Source of the DNA: Symsagittifera roscoffensis
Lineage: Eukaryota; Xenacoelomorpha; Acoela; Convolutidae
DNA: 64,000 bases
Assembly (NCBI RefSeq): GCF_963678635.1
Contig: NC_087066.1
Location: 8,957,954-9,021,953, forward strand
Reading direction: 5' to 3'
Part shown: piece after piece, positions 22,766 through 35,312 of the stretch
Layout: the number at the start of each line of letters is the position of its first letter
Position numbering within the stretch: position 1 is the first letter of the stretch
Made by a program: the position numbers and the translations under genes
Notes under the pieces: model-generated
What the model was told of the DNA's origin: nothing
Database searches by the model: none
What the model saw: only the letters and a program-made list of their open reading frames with translations

Positions 22766-23204
22766 TATAATTCTATTGTTTTGCGGAAAAAATCCATGAT
22801 AATCAATTATAATTGTTTACAATCCCTTTTGTTGGCCCACTTTGTATTGTAAATAAATTGCTGATGTTTTATGATTTTCGTAGACGTTGATTTATGTGAA
22901 AAATGGGAAAATTGTTTTAACAGTTTCCAAATCAATTCAAATTTATAACGTTTTGATTTTTTCATTTTTTCTTGATTATAGTTGTTTCATGATGTACATC
23001 TTAAGTTTTTTACTACCAAAAAATCAGCTTAATGTTTTAGTTTCATGATTTATATAGAAAAATTATGTTTCACCTACCGCAGGATTCTTTCAACTAATAT
23101 GGCGGAATCTCTATGAAACTTTTGTTTCGTGGTAAAATTTTGTTTTCAGATGAACCAAAGAAAGACAAGACATTTCACTTTTAGAGATTTTTGACAGAAA
23201 AAGT

Positions 23205-23475
23205 AATATAATCTATTATAACAGATTATAATAGATTATAGGAGATTGTAAGAGATTATAAGAAATTATAAAAGAATATAAGAGATTACAGGAGATTTTT
23301 GGAAAAAGTGTAATCAATTATATTGATTATAGCTTTGTATAATGTGACAAAAGTTGTTATCATTATATTGGATTATAATAGTTTAAACATCTAAACTTGG
23401 CGCTTTTAATTAATTAAAATTTTGAAAAAAGTACAACTATAATTGTAATATAATCGATTATTTTCTCTTTTTACT
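23205..23475. repeat. ATTATAAGAGATTATA-rich block
   Basis: Serial GATTATAA/AGATTATAAGAG words followed by TAATCAATTATATTGATTAT and ATATAATCGATTATTTTC. It lies 2.6 kb upstream of gene C and outside the part duplicated in this window. Confidence 0.5.
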
Positions 23476-23679
23476 GAGTGCGGGTAATGAAATCCTTGCT
23501 TTATGAACACTTCATAAAGCTTAGAATTTAATTATTTGAAACCAAAAAGTAGCAATTTTGGCATGAGGACACCAATTAGCTTGCGGACTAATTGGGCCAT
23601 GACAAACATAATTGGTTGTTGTCTTTAACCTTTTAAAATCCCTTGTTACATCATATAAAAAGTGTTTGGGTCAGGTAGA

Positions 23680-25140
23680 AGAAAAAAGAGCGTTTTTTTC
23701 CACGCTTTCCTTTTGCAATATATATTTTTTCAGATATTCAGTCTTCACAAAAATGAGCGTCATGTCGACGCTAAGAAAAAATTTTAATAGATCAAATCCT
23801 GAAAAATTTTCCCCTATGATTCCCTCTACGACAAATGCATACAAAAGTCAATAAATCGTACCTTGTCACAAAAAAACCGTATCGGCAACCTCATTATATC
23901 AATGAATGAAACGCAAGCCGACAAGGCACAGAAACGAATCGCGGAAATTTGAAGAACCTATGCAAACAAATCTGTGGCAAGCACCTTTTTGCATGGGCTT
24001 TTCTCCTCCTAAAGTTACGATGATTTGACCAATGCTAGTTTAACCAATTCAAAATGAAAAAAAAAACAAAAACGCCAAGTAATACGTGCTTAAAACGCGT
24101 GTAAACAGCAAGCGTGAAAACACATCGCGTGAGAACAAAAAAAAATCTTTTTTTTTGGTCATATGAATTTTTAATCTCACGTTTTTCTTTGGTTTTTTCA
24201 TCCAGTCTGAATATTCTGGATTTTGCTCAAATGCGAGCACTCTGGTCTTTTTTGAAAAAAATTTATTTCTAGATTTTAAAAAACAATCATAAATTCATGC
24301 AAATTGCACAAGCAAGTAGCAGTTCTCAAATATGATAAAGTTAATGATATGGTATTTCAGTTGTCGACAACGATTGAATACAAAAATGATCAAGTTAATT
24401 TTTACACATGCTAAAACCATTAATTTTTCACTTTGAAACATGTTTTCAACTAGATTTACAGCTCACTTGCGAGCAAGCGTCCTATTTTGATTGATTCCGA
24501 AAACCAAAATTTGATTTTTGATTTGCTCAGCTCCGCGATTCCTTTCACACTTTGTAGATGGTTATCACATAATAACTAAAAAACGTATTCGAAAGAAAAA
24601 GCAGCAAAAAAGTAACATGAAAATGGTATCGAGTTTCATAGCTAAGATTTTGGTCTTTTGCTGTTTCAGGTGGAACTCACAAGCTGAAAACATTGCGGCA
24701 GCATCTTCATTTTTGAACACTTTTTTGTTATGAAGATTTTTTAGGGTTTATTCATAAATACTTCTCGATGTTTATGTGAGGTAGCTAAAAAGAGCGTCTT
24801 TTCTACATTTTCTTCTTGCGAGATATTTTTTTTCAAGGAAATTCAGTGAGCGTCATGTTGAAGATATAAAAACTGCCACTGATCAAATCCCGAAAAGTTT
24901 CCACCTATGATTTCCTCTACGACAAACCCATACAAAAGTCAACCAATCCTACCTTGTCACAAAAAACCGTATCGGGAACCTGAACACATCATTACAAAAA
25001 CGCAAGCCGACAAGAAACAGAAGCGAATCGCGGAAAGTTGAAGAACCTGTGAAAACAACCCTGTGGCAAGCTCTTTTTTGCATGGAATTTCTCTTCATGA
25101 TCATTTTGATGTTTGTTTTAAACTTGTTCAACCATTGTTT
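23680..25140 (+). repeat. Local tandem duplication upstream of gene C
   Basis: The segment 23680-24005 (AAAAGAGCG, GAGCGTCATGT, ATGATTCCCTCTACGACAAA and CGCAAGCCGACAAG blocks) recurs at about 24780-25100. The gene C promoter and exon 1 segment (about 25960-26160) has an earlier copy at about 24505-24720. Together this looks like an old tandem duplication of roughly 1.1-1.4 kb that copied the 5' end of gene C. Confidence 0.65.
24617..24683 (+). pseudogene. Broken duplicate of gene C exon 1
   Basis: Reads MKMVSSFIAK, then a hydrophobic stretch ending RWNSQ, clearly related to gene C exon 1 (MSPSFIAL to FTWNSQ). The upstream flank (TGATTTTTGATTTG, then AGCTCCGCG) and the start of intron 1 (GGCAGCATCTTCATTT) also match. 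The donor has changed from CAAGGTAAAA to CAAGCTGAAA, so it cannot splice as gene C does. No further exons of its own are seen before gene C. Confidence 0.6.
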
Positions 25141-26010
25141 TCTTAACTTTAAATGAACTTCCTAACTAGTTTTACAGCTCACTTCTGACGTGAAGAACTT
25201 TCTTACTTCGATTGAACGCACGCTTTAGAATAATTGTATTTGCTCATGAGCCACACGTGTTCAATATGTTTACGTACCTTATTTGAACCATTTTTAAAAT
25301 TAGACGGAACGTTTTTATATAAAAGACTGCTAAATAATGCACAGTTAAATAATGCGGAGCTTAAAAACTTAATTGGTAAAAAACACTTACAGATTGTCAA
25401 TTGAGCATCAAAGAAACTCGTTGTCGTTTTTCTGGACCTTATGCAACCACAAATTATGAGGTTATTTATAAGGAAAAGCAATTTAAACGCCGCCTTAGCG
25501 CAATTAATTTAGTGTAAATTTTTTGAGGAACTGGTTAGCCTAACTTTCAGGTTGTGGTTGCATAATATGGATTTTATCCAGGATTTTCATCTGTTTTTCA
25601 GCCATTGAATTTGCGAGAGACTTCTTGAAACTGTGAGGGAAAAATCATCATCTTTTGAGCAAGAAAGTTGATCCAAATTAACATAAAAAAAACTCGAAAA
25701 TAAAATTCAGGTCTGAGAGGAAAAACTTTTTCATATATGGATATTTGATCAATTTTTTCACAAGTTTTTCATTGCATCTGGAATTTTCTTCACATCTCGA
25801 CACTTCATGTCTCGATTTGTTCACAAATACCCTCGATGCAATATGTAGCTGTTGTTCTTCTAATACATACAACAGATTTCACGTACTGATCTTTTCTTGA
25901 ACTGCGTATTAACGCACGTAAATTGACTAAGTTTTGTGAGTCACCTTTTGATCAATTCCGAAAATCGAGTTTTGATTTTTGATTTGTCCAGCTCCGCGTT
26001 TCTTTCCCAT

Positions 26011-26017
26011 TTTATAG
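26011..26017 (+). promoter_or_regulatory. TATA-like TTTATAG upstream of gene C
   Basis: Lies about 65 bases before the ATG. The corresponding place in the broken copy upstream reads TTTGTAG. Weak evidence only. Confidence 0.3.
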
Positions 26018-26080
26018 ACGGTAAGCGCAGAATAACTTAAAAAGTATTCGAAACAGAAATAGCAATTAAATAACTTAAAA

Positions 26081-27710
26081 ATGTCGCCAAGTTTCATAGC
26101 TCTGACGTTGGTCTTCTGCTATTTCACGTGGAACTCTCAAGGTAAAAACCAATGTGGCAGCATCTTCATTTCTTAAACATTTTTGTTTATATGTATGTTT
26201 TGGATTTAATCACAAATACTTCTTAAAGTCATCAAAATCAGTTGTTATTTGATACCGTTTTGATTTTTCTAAAGCTAATACGTTTGATGGTAACAAATTT
26301 TCCGTGTTTTAGTGGATACAGCAAGCGTTAAGCGAGCATGGAAAAAAGATCCAAAACGAGAGATATCAATGAAACCTATCAAACGAGGTAATTTTTGTGT
26401 TTTCATCTGACCAGTCCAAGAGAATATTAAGCTGTCTTCTTTGGTGATTTTCGTCGGTTCAAATTATAACGTTTTTATCTGAAAAGTTCCGGTGACAACA
26501 TTGCTCTGTTAATTAACGAAGGACATTTCTAACAAAATTTCTTTCACAGGGTAATGTTCATTTTTACTAAAGATCTTGATATAAATAGTCAAGGACATCT
26601 GTTTGGCGGTTGCATAAAAGCGCTAATAATTTTTTCTGCAGAAAATGAAGTGGCTGGTTCCAAATTGCAACGCAGCAACAGGAACTGGGAAGATCCCAGT
26701 ACTTGGCGAGAGCGTAAGTATGCACAAATTTGGTTCCTCCAATGCACAAATATGATTCTTTTTCATTCAACTCTCCACCCATGATTTCTAAAAAAAAATT
26801 TGAACTCAGTTTGGCGTCAATATGCAGTAATTTCTAAGTGGGTGTGAAGCTTTCGCCAACAAAGTCAGCATAAAATTGCTTTACGTTCTACATATCTTCT
26901 TCTCCTGACGTGTTTCAGTTTTTAATCTATCTCCCCCTCTCTCCTCTCCCAATTTAAAATTAGTTTTGAAGAACTATTTCAGCATTGACATCAAGTAAAA
27001 AAATTAGTTCAATAAATTCAATAAATTTGGTATTGTGAATGAACTTTTTCTTCAAACCACGAGTAAATTCACGAATTTAGTTTTAATAACACATAAGACA
27101 ACTTCTTTTAGTGGCCAGTTTTTTCAATGTAGGTTATTTTTTCAATCAAAACAAGTGCCCTGCACAAAATTTTCTGGAAATTCAAAAAAAAAATAATGTT
27201 ATAAAATGAAAAATTGTATATATTATTTGAAAGTTGAAAGTTGTGTTTTCAAAAAAAAGTAAATGCAATTTTTTTGTGTTCCTTGCACTCAATAATTCTT
27301 TTTCTTTTTTTTTACTGGTTATTTTTCAAAGAACAAGCGTTCTAACCAATCATTGGGCTCTTTTTTAGTACTCACTCCCTTGATTTTTTTGAAAGTTTTT
27401 CAAGCGTTTATTTAGGGAGGGAGGATATAACACTCGATCCAGCTTTTGGTGCTAGGTATGATTTACTCTCAAAATAGCTTTTTTTGCAGAAAAAGTCTAC
27501 TACAAATGTGTAGATTATGATTATGAAGAAGGTAAGGCTTTTGACAATGGGTACACAACTAGTAAAAATGCTCACGAATGTTGCATGAAACATTACATCA
27601 AAGTTAATGTTGATGGAGCTTGTTGGAAAAGTAAAGACGAAATCGAACAAACGAATTGTGAGCATAAACTGGAAAACGAATACCGCGAATGTCTCAAGAG
27701 GGGATACTAA
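26081..27710 (+). CDS. Gene C: secreted six-cysteine precursor (4 exons)
   Basis: Inferred exons are 26081-26141, 26313-26387, 26642-26713 and 27490-27710, giving 142 residues. All introns are phase 1 GT..AG: donors GTAAAA, GTAATT and GTAAGT; acceptors GTTTTAG, TCTGCAG and TTTGCAG. Exon 1 is a signal peptide (MSPSFIAL to FTWNSQ). Exon 2 is basic, with KR at 27-28, 35-36 and 44-45, suggesting propeptide processing. Exon 3 has NWEDPST at its end. Exon 4 has cysteines at 76, 100, 101, 114, 126 and 137 and ends at a TAA after KRGY. The parallel with gene B, exon by exon and with identical lengths for exons 2 and 3, is the strongest support that both are real. The product is probably exported. Three disulfides are likely, but pairing and function are unknown. 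Confidence 0.8.
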
Positions 27711-28798
27711 CACGAATTGAGAAAAGAAATCAGCCACTGACTCACATGTGAATTCATTTATGCACAAAAAATGATGTGCTTTAATTTTTCTGAGTGCCTA
27801 TGATTTGAAACGACAAGATGAGCATGATGTAAGAGGACTGCGTTAGTTGAAAGTGAAAGTGATAGCTGGTTGATATAGATTCGCTTCCTTGATTAGTCTT
27901 TCGTTTTTACTCTCAATTTACCGATTCACTTTCTTCGACGTAGTGTTCGAAAATGCGATGATTGAGCTTTCTCTGATTAGATGATCAATGAAAAATACAT
28001 TTTGATTTAAATTCATTTTTTATTTTCATAACTTACGATAGAGATCCGAAGAAGTGTAATGGTAAAAACTGAAATTGGACAGTTTTTCTTTAAAAGATGC
28101 ATACGATACGAGGAGCTTAGAGCATGGCTTAGAGCCACAGTTTATGTGACACAAAACTAACTTGAAATTTTTCTCAATTTGGTTGAGCTGAAGAACCCGT
28201 GAAAACCTAATTAAAAACGGCTCCAGGTGCGCGACCTCAAATGAAGAGCAGGCACACAGAAGGTTTTGAGTCGCACAAAATCCTGAAATTTATGATTATG
28301 AGACAACAAAATATTCAACTTAAGAGCTATATAATTATAAAAGTCTATTAGAACTAACAAAAATTAGGCAAAAAATGTACGATTATAGAGATGAACGATT
28401 AGTAATTATCTGCTATCTGACGCACGAATTAGAAAAAAGCAAACAAGATCTGTAATGAACAATTTTATCAATAAAAAACTAAGGGAGCGAGTAGTACTTG
28501 TTTTCAAAAAATGTCAAACTAGGTTCTAAGTTTTTGTTTCAGACGATACAATGTCCATCAAAAAACTAGACAGTTTCATTCATAAACTTGAAAATCTAAA
28601 CCCGCACAATTTTTATCTCTGTACAAACGCTTTTTGGTAAAAAACGGTTTTATTCCTTGACAACTTTTTAGTTTGTTTTATAATAACCAGTCATAAAAAA
28701 AACAAAGTCAATGCTTACGATTTTGATCAACAAGAAATCAACGAAGGCGAACTTTTAAGGTGCAATGGGATAAAACTAAAAACGCACAGACTTTGACT
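27711..28798. other. Gene C 3' flank up to the assembly gap
   Basis: AT-rich, and includes the 3' UTR of gene C. No further coding exon, RNA gene or repeat family is recognised. Confidence 0.35.
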
Positions 28799-28998
28799 NN
28801 NNNNNNNNNNNNNNNNNNNNNNNNNNNNNNNNNNNNNNNNNNNNNNNNNNNNNNNNNNNNNNNNNNNNNNNNNNNNNNNNNNNNNNNNNNNNNNNNNNNN
28901 NNNNNNNNNNNNNNNNNNNNNNNNNNNNNNNNNNNNNNNNNNNNNNNNNNNNNNNNNNNNNNNNNNNNNNNNNNNNNNNNNNNNNNNNNNNNNNNNNN
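28799..28998. other. Assembly gap, 200 N
   Basis: Exactly 200 undetermined bases, a round size typical of a scaffold join of unknown length. The second copy of the large duplication starts at the first base after it. Confidence 0.99.
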
Positions 28999-29580
28999 AA
29001 AACCACAGTGGGTTTTTCTGTATGGATATTCAAGTCCAATATGCGTACTATTTCTACTGTTCTTCAATATGCATATTTGATATGATGCCCCTGCACAGCT
29101 AAAATTATTATGTAACTCCAAGCCTTTCTCTTCCAAAACCAACCAAACATTTGTTCAAACAAAACAATTTTTTTTTGACAAAAAACCTGAAGTTTATCTC
29201 CAGTATTCAATAAGCTATAACAATCTAAATGCAGGTTTGTTGTTTTTTAAATGAAACAAAGCAAAGCGGTATATAATTAATCAACTTTTACAAGGGTCTC
29301 CAATGCCGCTTCCAACGGAAGTCCGTCAGTTCCTCTGGCTGATCGCTCAAGCATCCAACTCACATTCCTGAGCTACATATTGGTTCGATTCACGCAGTCA
29401 ATTGTCTTTCACGTTAATATTGAATTTAAACTTGTAAAGACTCCTTTTTTCAGAGATTTTTTCTCGTCTGTTTTGCACTTGCTTGCAGAAAAAACTTCAG
29501 CAGGGATTGGGATTTGAAAACCAGCGGGTAATAATTTAGCATCAGTAGAATAGTTTCGTCTCTAATTTCCGGTAACCGAA
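28999..29580. repeat. Start of duplicated segment, copy 2
   Basis: Matches 6835-7430 with scattered differences. Similarity is lost near 29580, shortly before retroelement 1. Confidence 0.75.
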
Positions 29581-29763
29581 AATGGTCCCAGGTAAAAAAA
29601 ACCACCCCAGTCATATTTATTGCCTAATTCAATCAAAAAATGGGGAAAAATTTGTGAAACTCACCCGGGTTGACAAAAACTTCTAATCATACAATTTACA
29701 TAAAACTTCTCATCAATCAATTCCATATGATTCCAAACGTACAAAGAGTTATATTGATATAAA

Positions 29764-29953
29764 GACCAGTTTTGAGTTTATTTGAAGTTTATATAAGTTT
29801 TGATCTTCTGTCTGGGGACCTGCTGCTGTGACCTTGCGATCGCTATCGTCTGGCATCGGCCAAAACAACCAAGTGCAGTAAATTAGGTTTTCATACCATT
29901 CAGTTGCCTTATCAATTTAAACTTAACTTAACCTACGTTTTGGATCTTCAACA
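29764..29953 (+). repeat. 5' LTR remnant of retroelement 1
   Basis: These 190 bp match the last 190 bp of the 3' LTR (34891-35080), from GACCAGTTTTGAGTTTAT to TTCAACA. The first ~160 bp of the LTR are missing or unrecognisable here. Confidence 0.8.
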
Positions 29954-31075
29954 TGGCGCAGTCAGCTGAAAGAAAAGGAGGAGGGAAAAGTCTGCTAATT
30001 ATACTATCGTTCTGGAACGCACGCACGCCGGAGCCGTCAACCTATTGGGAGGAGTGGATCATGAAGTTCCACTGGGGAATGATTGCAAAATATGATGATT
30101 TTTACTTTGCTAACACCCTAGATGAGACGGTGATAGCAGCGTTACCGGGGGAAGTCCATGGAAAAAATCGAATCGATGCGAAGAAAAAGCTAAAATCAAA
30201 CCTGTATCTCTGTATTAGAGATGAAGCACAAAGGTTATTTAACGCCCGAAAACCGGCGGTTAATATCAAAACGGAGAGGTACCCACGAGTGCTAGACGAG
30301 ATGCAAAACGTATTCAAACGAGAACGAAATGTAACACACGAGCGAGGACTATTTTACGGGAGAAAGCAAAGGGAGAAAGAAACTTTTGAGAAATTTCATG
30401 AAGAGTTAAGCGGTTTAGCTGAAGGTGTGATTTTGCTAACGCTTCCGAGAATATTCGTAATATCTTATTATTATGAACATGCGTGAATCTGACTGTCAAA
30501 GAGAATTGTCGGTCTACCAAGTTACCAGAGGAGGTACATAGGATAGCATTATCGTATGAGAGAGGTGAACGCGCATATAAATCCTATACCGGAAAACCGG
30601 CCTCGTCCGCGCCGCAGATAACCATAAAACAGGAGCCAGTTAGTATTATCAGAAGAAAACAAGGGTATTTTAGAGGTCGAGCACGCGGGGACGCGGAGGA
30701 TATACACCAGGGTCAAGCAGTGAGGGAGGTAATAACCATAGGTGTTATAATTGCGACGCACCGAATTTTACATTGGACCATATCGCAATTTGTCCTGCAA
30801 AAGTAGTTAGGTGTGAAGCGTGTCGAAAAATAGGGCACTTTGAACGCATATGTAGGGGTATTAGACGAGGAACTAACCAGTGGAGAGGACAAGGACGAGT
30901 AGGACTGGTGAGGGACGAAAATGAGCACCATCAAAGCACACATATTGTAGACAATGCATCGGAAGATCAAGTGGCCCGGGTGAATCAGCAAGGATACAGG
31001 GAGAACGATTCAATGTCGTCGGTATCTGATGATTATATGGTGATGTCAATAAAGAAAAAGAACGCGATGATTTGA
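29953..31075 (+). pseudogene. Retroelement 1 gag, frameshifted
   Basis: The capsid-like part starts MAQSAERKGG and contains a YWEEWIMKFHW stretch typical of gypsy Gag. The frame breaks near 30440-30480, where a shift would be needed to continue. The C-terminal part is basic and is followed, in another frame, by two zinc knuckles at about 30739-30855: C-Y-N-C with a later H and C, then C-E-A-C-x4-H-x4-C. These knuckles bind RNA in Gag of related elements. The tail to 31075 is acidic and low-complexity. Confidence 0.75.
29954..29966 (+). other. Primer-binding site of retroelement 1
   Basis: TGGCGCAGTCAGC follows the LTR end (CAACA) directly, as expected for a tRNA 3'-end complement beginning TGG. 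The gag ATG is formed by the last LTR base plus the first two PBS bases. Confidence 0.65.
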
Positions 31076-31104
31076 AGATTCCAGGGGCAAGAGTTCAAGT
31101 TGAG

Positions 31105-31739
31105 GCAGCCAGGACGAAGAAAGGTACCATGAATTACAAACGTACTTCTGTAAACTGTATCCAAATTTATTAACCAGAATAGAAAAAATCCGAATTGCTA
31201 AAGTAAGAGCCGAATTCTTTGAAAAACTAAAACCGGTAAAGCAAAAAGGACGTCGGGTGTCAATCAGTCTACAGGATAAAGTAGACAAGGAAATAGTTTG
31301 GTTAAAAAAAGAAGGACACATTATAAAATTAAAAGAATATTCGGATAAGCATTTCGTCTCCCCTATAGTAATCACAGTAAAAAAGATGGAAGCATAAAAT
31401 TGGCACAGTGCGAAACATTGACGAACTAGTCGACGGGATAAGTCAAATAATTGCAGAAAGAAAAGCGGGGGATGTATATTTTACAACATTGGATTTCACG
31501 TATGCGTACCGACAAGATTTGTTTGACCTAACACTAGCAATAAGCGCAATTTTTCATTAGTCGGCGGAAAATCGACGGGAACATATCGGTTTAAAAACGG
31601 ATTTTACGAGCTCACATCGATGCCGGTGGAGTTTCAAAAAGTTATTGATAATTTACTTAAGGAATTTCGCCAAGCAAATGCTTTCATAGATGACATTCTA
31701 ATTGCTCAAAAGGAACTAGAATAGAACAAATCGCACTAG
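31105..31739 (+). repeat. Internal duplicate of the RT N-terminal region (first copy)
   Basis: Nearly identical to 32020-32655, offset about 915 bp. It contains the LDFTYAY and FIDDIL motifs but sits before the protease fragment, so it is out of normal order. Confidence 0.9.
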
Positions 31740-31823
31740 AATAGAACATATTTTCAGCATAGCGGACCTGAAAGCAACATAAGGTAAAACTAATTTTCAT
31801 TACAAACATCTCAAGAAGAAGTT

Positions 31824-34703
31824 TTGGACTACAATAACAACAAAATACACATACTGGGGAAGGTAGCGGTGACGATGGCGTTAAAGGCCTGGGCTGTTCC
31901 AGCGCAAGTTTCAGTAATATCAGGAAACCATAAATCAATGCTTGGGCGCAATGTGATGGGTACCATAGGACTGGAGCTGGTGCAACGAGGTAAAGTTATG
32001 GGAATCACTGGGGAAGGGAGCAGCCAGGACGAAGAAAGGTACCATGAATTACAAACGTACTTCTGTAAACTGTATCCAAATTTATTAACCAGAATAGAAA
32101 AAATCCGAATTGCTAAAGTAAGAGCCGAATTCTTTGAAAAACTAAAACCGGTAAAGCAAAAAGGACGTCGGGTGTCAATCAGTCTACAGGATAAAGTAGA
32201 CAAGGAAATAGTTTGGTTAAAAAAAGAAGGACACATTATAAAATTACAAGAATATTCGGATAAGCATTTCGTCTGCCCTATAGTAATCACAGTAAAAAAG
32301 ATGGAAGCATAAAATTGGCACAGTGCGAAACATTGACGAACTAGTCGACGGGATAAGTCAAATAATTGCAGAAAGGAAAGCGGGGGATGTATATTTTACA
32401 ACATTGGATTTCACGTATGCGTACCGACAAGATTTGTTTGACCTAACACTAGCAATAAGTGCAATTTTTCATTAGTCGGCGGAAAATCGACGGGAACATA
32501 TCGGTTTAAAAACGGATTTTACGAGCTCACATCGATGCCGGTGGAGTTTCAAAAAGTTATTGATAATTTACTTAAGGAATTTCGCCAAGCAAATGCTTTC
32601 ATAGATGACATTCTAATTGCGTCAAAAGGAACTAGAATAGAACAAATCGCACTAGTGGGAAAATTCTGAAGAAGTTGGACGTATCAAACGTTTCTCTAAA
32701 ATTACGAAAAAGTGAGTTTGCGAAAACAGAATGTGAATAACTCGGTTCCAAATCGGAAAAAATGGCATCGCACCGTTGGTTCGAAAAACTCAAGAAGATT
32801 TGAAAACTCCAAAATCTAGGAAACAACTTGAATCACTAATAGGTTCAATGCTCAGTTTGCATACATTTTTACCAAAACTCGCTGAAGTCAGTGCACCACT
32901 ATGGCCGTTACTTATTCAAAACAACGAAGTTGCTTGGACGCCGGAGTACGAGAATGCTTTCCAACAACTGAAATCACTAGCTAAAAACATAGTAGAACTT
33001 CAACACTTTGATATTCACCGGGAGACTAGAATAGTATGTGATGCTAGCCACGATGGCCTAGGGCTATGCTAGAACAGTACGGTACCAACGGTTGGCATCC
33101 CATTTCATTTGCCTAACGCTATCTTAATCCAGCCGAGAAAAAATATTCGACAAACGTAGGATATGTCCACCTCAGTACTGAACCGACTTCACCACAATCA
33201 CCACGGTCGGGAAAAAATGTTCGCGGCGGCGATGAATGTCTGGATCCCGCTCATGCATCGGAATCTCGCGGCCACAGCAAAATACTGCAAAAGTTGTTTA
33301 GAAGCAAGTAAAAACCTTAAACCTGCCATCCCTAAAAGTAATACTGAGACAACATTTGAACGCAAGGAAACAATGACTTGATCCAATTGGACTACTGGGA
33401 TCCGATAAATTTTGTACAGGGTCTGAAAAAATACGTTTTAGTAGCAATGGATACTTTTTCTTATAGGCCGTCGGCATACGTCTGCTCAAGTAATAAATCA
33501 AAAAATGTAATAAAATTTCTGAGGAAATGTATAAATACTCAAGGTCACCCAAGGAAATTACATGTGGATCCGGCGGCCGGATTCTTTTTGAATGAAATTC
33601 AAAGTTTTTGTAATTACGAGGGCATTGAACTTATAAAATCCCCAGTTAAAGACCACCGCGCAACGGGGATGGTCGAAAGAACCATCGGCTCGATAAAAAC
33701 TACGTTCTAACATACCTATCGGAAAAAAAGAACTATAAATTTGGATTGATGATATCACGAGCCATAAACGCTTTACGATTTGTGCCGCATTCTAAAACTA
33801 AACTGACGCCATTTGAAGCTTATCATGGAAGAGAAGTTATTACCGCCCTTCCGAACCTAACGAAAAAACCATGGCTTAAAAATCTAACTTGGAAGAATAT
33901 AATTAACCAAAAATAACAATGTTTAGATGAAGCAAGTGGTCTACCCAAAGTGGCACTAAATCTCGACTGGGAGAAACGCAGCGACTTAGTGCATGCTCCA
34001 GAAAATCGAAAAACGCCTAGGGTCTTGGAAGAGCACGAGTTAGCTGAAGCGGAGGTGGAACTCACACATCCTACGGCTCTGGAGTGGCTAAAGCGCCACA
34101 AGACAAGCAGTACATTGTTTACCAACGAACCGTGAACGAACCGTGAAAACGGATCCGAAGGACCTAAGGAGGTATAAATGTTTACCATTAGAAATAGAAA
34201 AATTAACGCCACATACGGTGCAAATGAATAAAGGATTTTTATTTAGGAGAAGTGGGGTTTCCATTAGATCAGCGGCTGAAGAAAGTAGAATAGAAAAAAT
34301 GAACGACGCGAACACCCCGGTGCCGAGTAAACCGAAAGAACCTAACAGTAATGCGGGGGACACTGAAAAAGGGAACTCATCAATGAATTTGGCGCAGACG
34401 ATCAATGAAGAGCGAAGAAACAAGAAAAGGCGGGTAGTAGAGAGCAGCGATGAAGACAGCGACGAGGAGAATGAGAGCGAACGGACGAACGTGAGACAAG
34501 AAAGCGGAGCAACAAAAACTACGGCGACGGAAAATCAGGCTAGCGGCGCGGACGAACCGTTGGTGACAAAAAAAGCGATAGTATCAAAAGCCGTCGGTCA
34601 TACGAGAAAATTAAGTGAAGAGGCAACGCGCCGATCGACGCGACAACGAAAAGGAGTGGAAAAGATGGGCGGGGTGATGATTCATCGTATTGAGTATAAA
34701 TGA
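31824..34703 (+). pseudogene. Retroelement 1 pol, broken
   Basis: A protease C-terminal part (SMLGRNVMGTIG) runs into RT (32020 on). RT shows TTLDFTYAY and the catalytic AFIDDILIASKG near 32600. Stops interrupt at several points. RNase H starts with TRIVCDASHDGLG near 33030 but is cut short around 33150. Integrase follows with the H-H-C-C zinc domain (HHNHHGRE to YCKSC) and a core with LDYWDPI and GMVERTIG. The residue expected at the second Asp position reads HVDPAAGF. The last frame (34143-34703) is a charged tail rich in Glu and Lys. The protease active-site D-T/S-G segment is absent. Confidence 0.8.
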
Positions 34704-34731
34704 GCGAAGGAGGAAAAGGGCCCAGGGAGAG
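34704..34731 (+). other. Polypurine tract of retroelement 1
   Basis: GCGAAGGAGGAAAAGGG followed by CCCAGGGAGAG lies between the pol stop and the first TG of the 3' LTR, where plus-strand priming occurs in LTR elements. Confidence 0.7.
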
Positions 34732-35080
34732 TGTTGGCAATTATGCTGAAAAACTCAAGTTAAACTAGAACTTAAAACTTTTGTCATTAAAAACTAAAAC
34801 TGCTGTTTAAAACTACGGAGTGAATTATAAGTATGATAAATTTTCAATCTGAGATATTAAATTTATTTGTGGTTGCCCAAATGATGTAGGGACCAGTTTT
34901 GAGTTTATGTAAAGCTTATATAATTTTGACCTTCTGTCTGGGGACCTACTGCTGTGACCTTGCGATCGCTATCGTCCGGCATAAGCTTAAACAACCAAGT
35001 GCAGTAAAATTAGGTTTTCATACCATTCAATTGCCTTATCAATTTAAACTTATTTTAATTTACGTTTTGGATATTCAACA
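34732..35080 (+). repeat. 3' LTR of retroelement 1
   Basis: 349 bp, starting TGTTGGCAATT and ending TTCAACA. Its last 190 bp match the 5' remnant, with roughly 20 differences by eye, indicating an old insertion. Confidence 0.8.
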
Positions 35081-35312
35081 ATATCATCACGAAGCTAGAC
35101 TATGCACTGGATAGGCGCACGATTTGGTGTCTGAAGATCACTGGAATCCGAAGATAAGCATGTTCCAAAATGTAAGTGGATTCTACGAGCAAAAATTCCG
35201 TGGATTCCACGCACAAATACCTCAAAGAAATATAACTAATTGTTCCAGATTCCGCAAAGTGGAAGCAGATTCCGCAGAAACAATTTAGTTTTAGTTTTTC
35301 ATCGGCCATAAG

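Larger units (their letters stand above)
29764..35080 (+). mobile_element. Retroelement 1: decayed Ty3/gypsy-type LTR element
   Basis: Order: 5' LTR remnant, primer-binding site, gag with two zinc knuckles, protease fragment, reverse transcriptase, RNase H, integrase, C-terminal tail, polypurine tract, 3' LTR. The RT-RNaseH-IN order is that of Ty3/gypsy elements. Stops, frameshifts, an internal duplication and a shortened RNase H make it non-functional. It lies inside copy 2 of the large duplication and is absent from copy 1. Confidence 0.85.

Noticed and set aside
28738-29142. Open frames running across the N gap
   Set aside because: They consist mostly of undetermined bases, and the flanks come from different sequence contexts.
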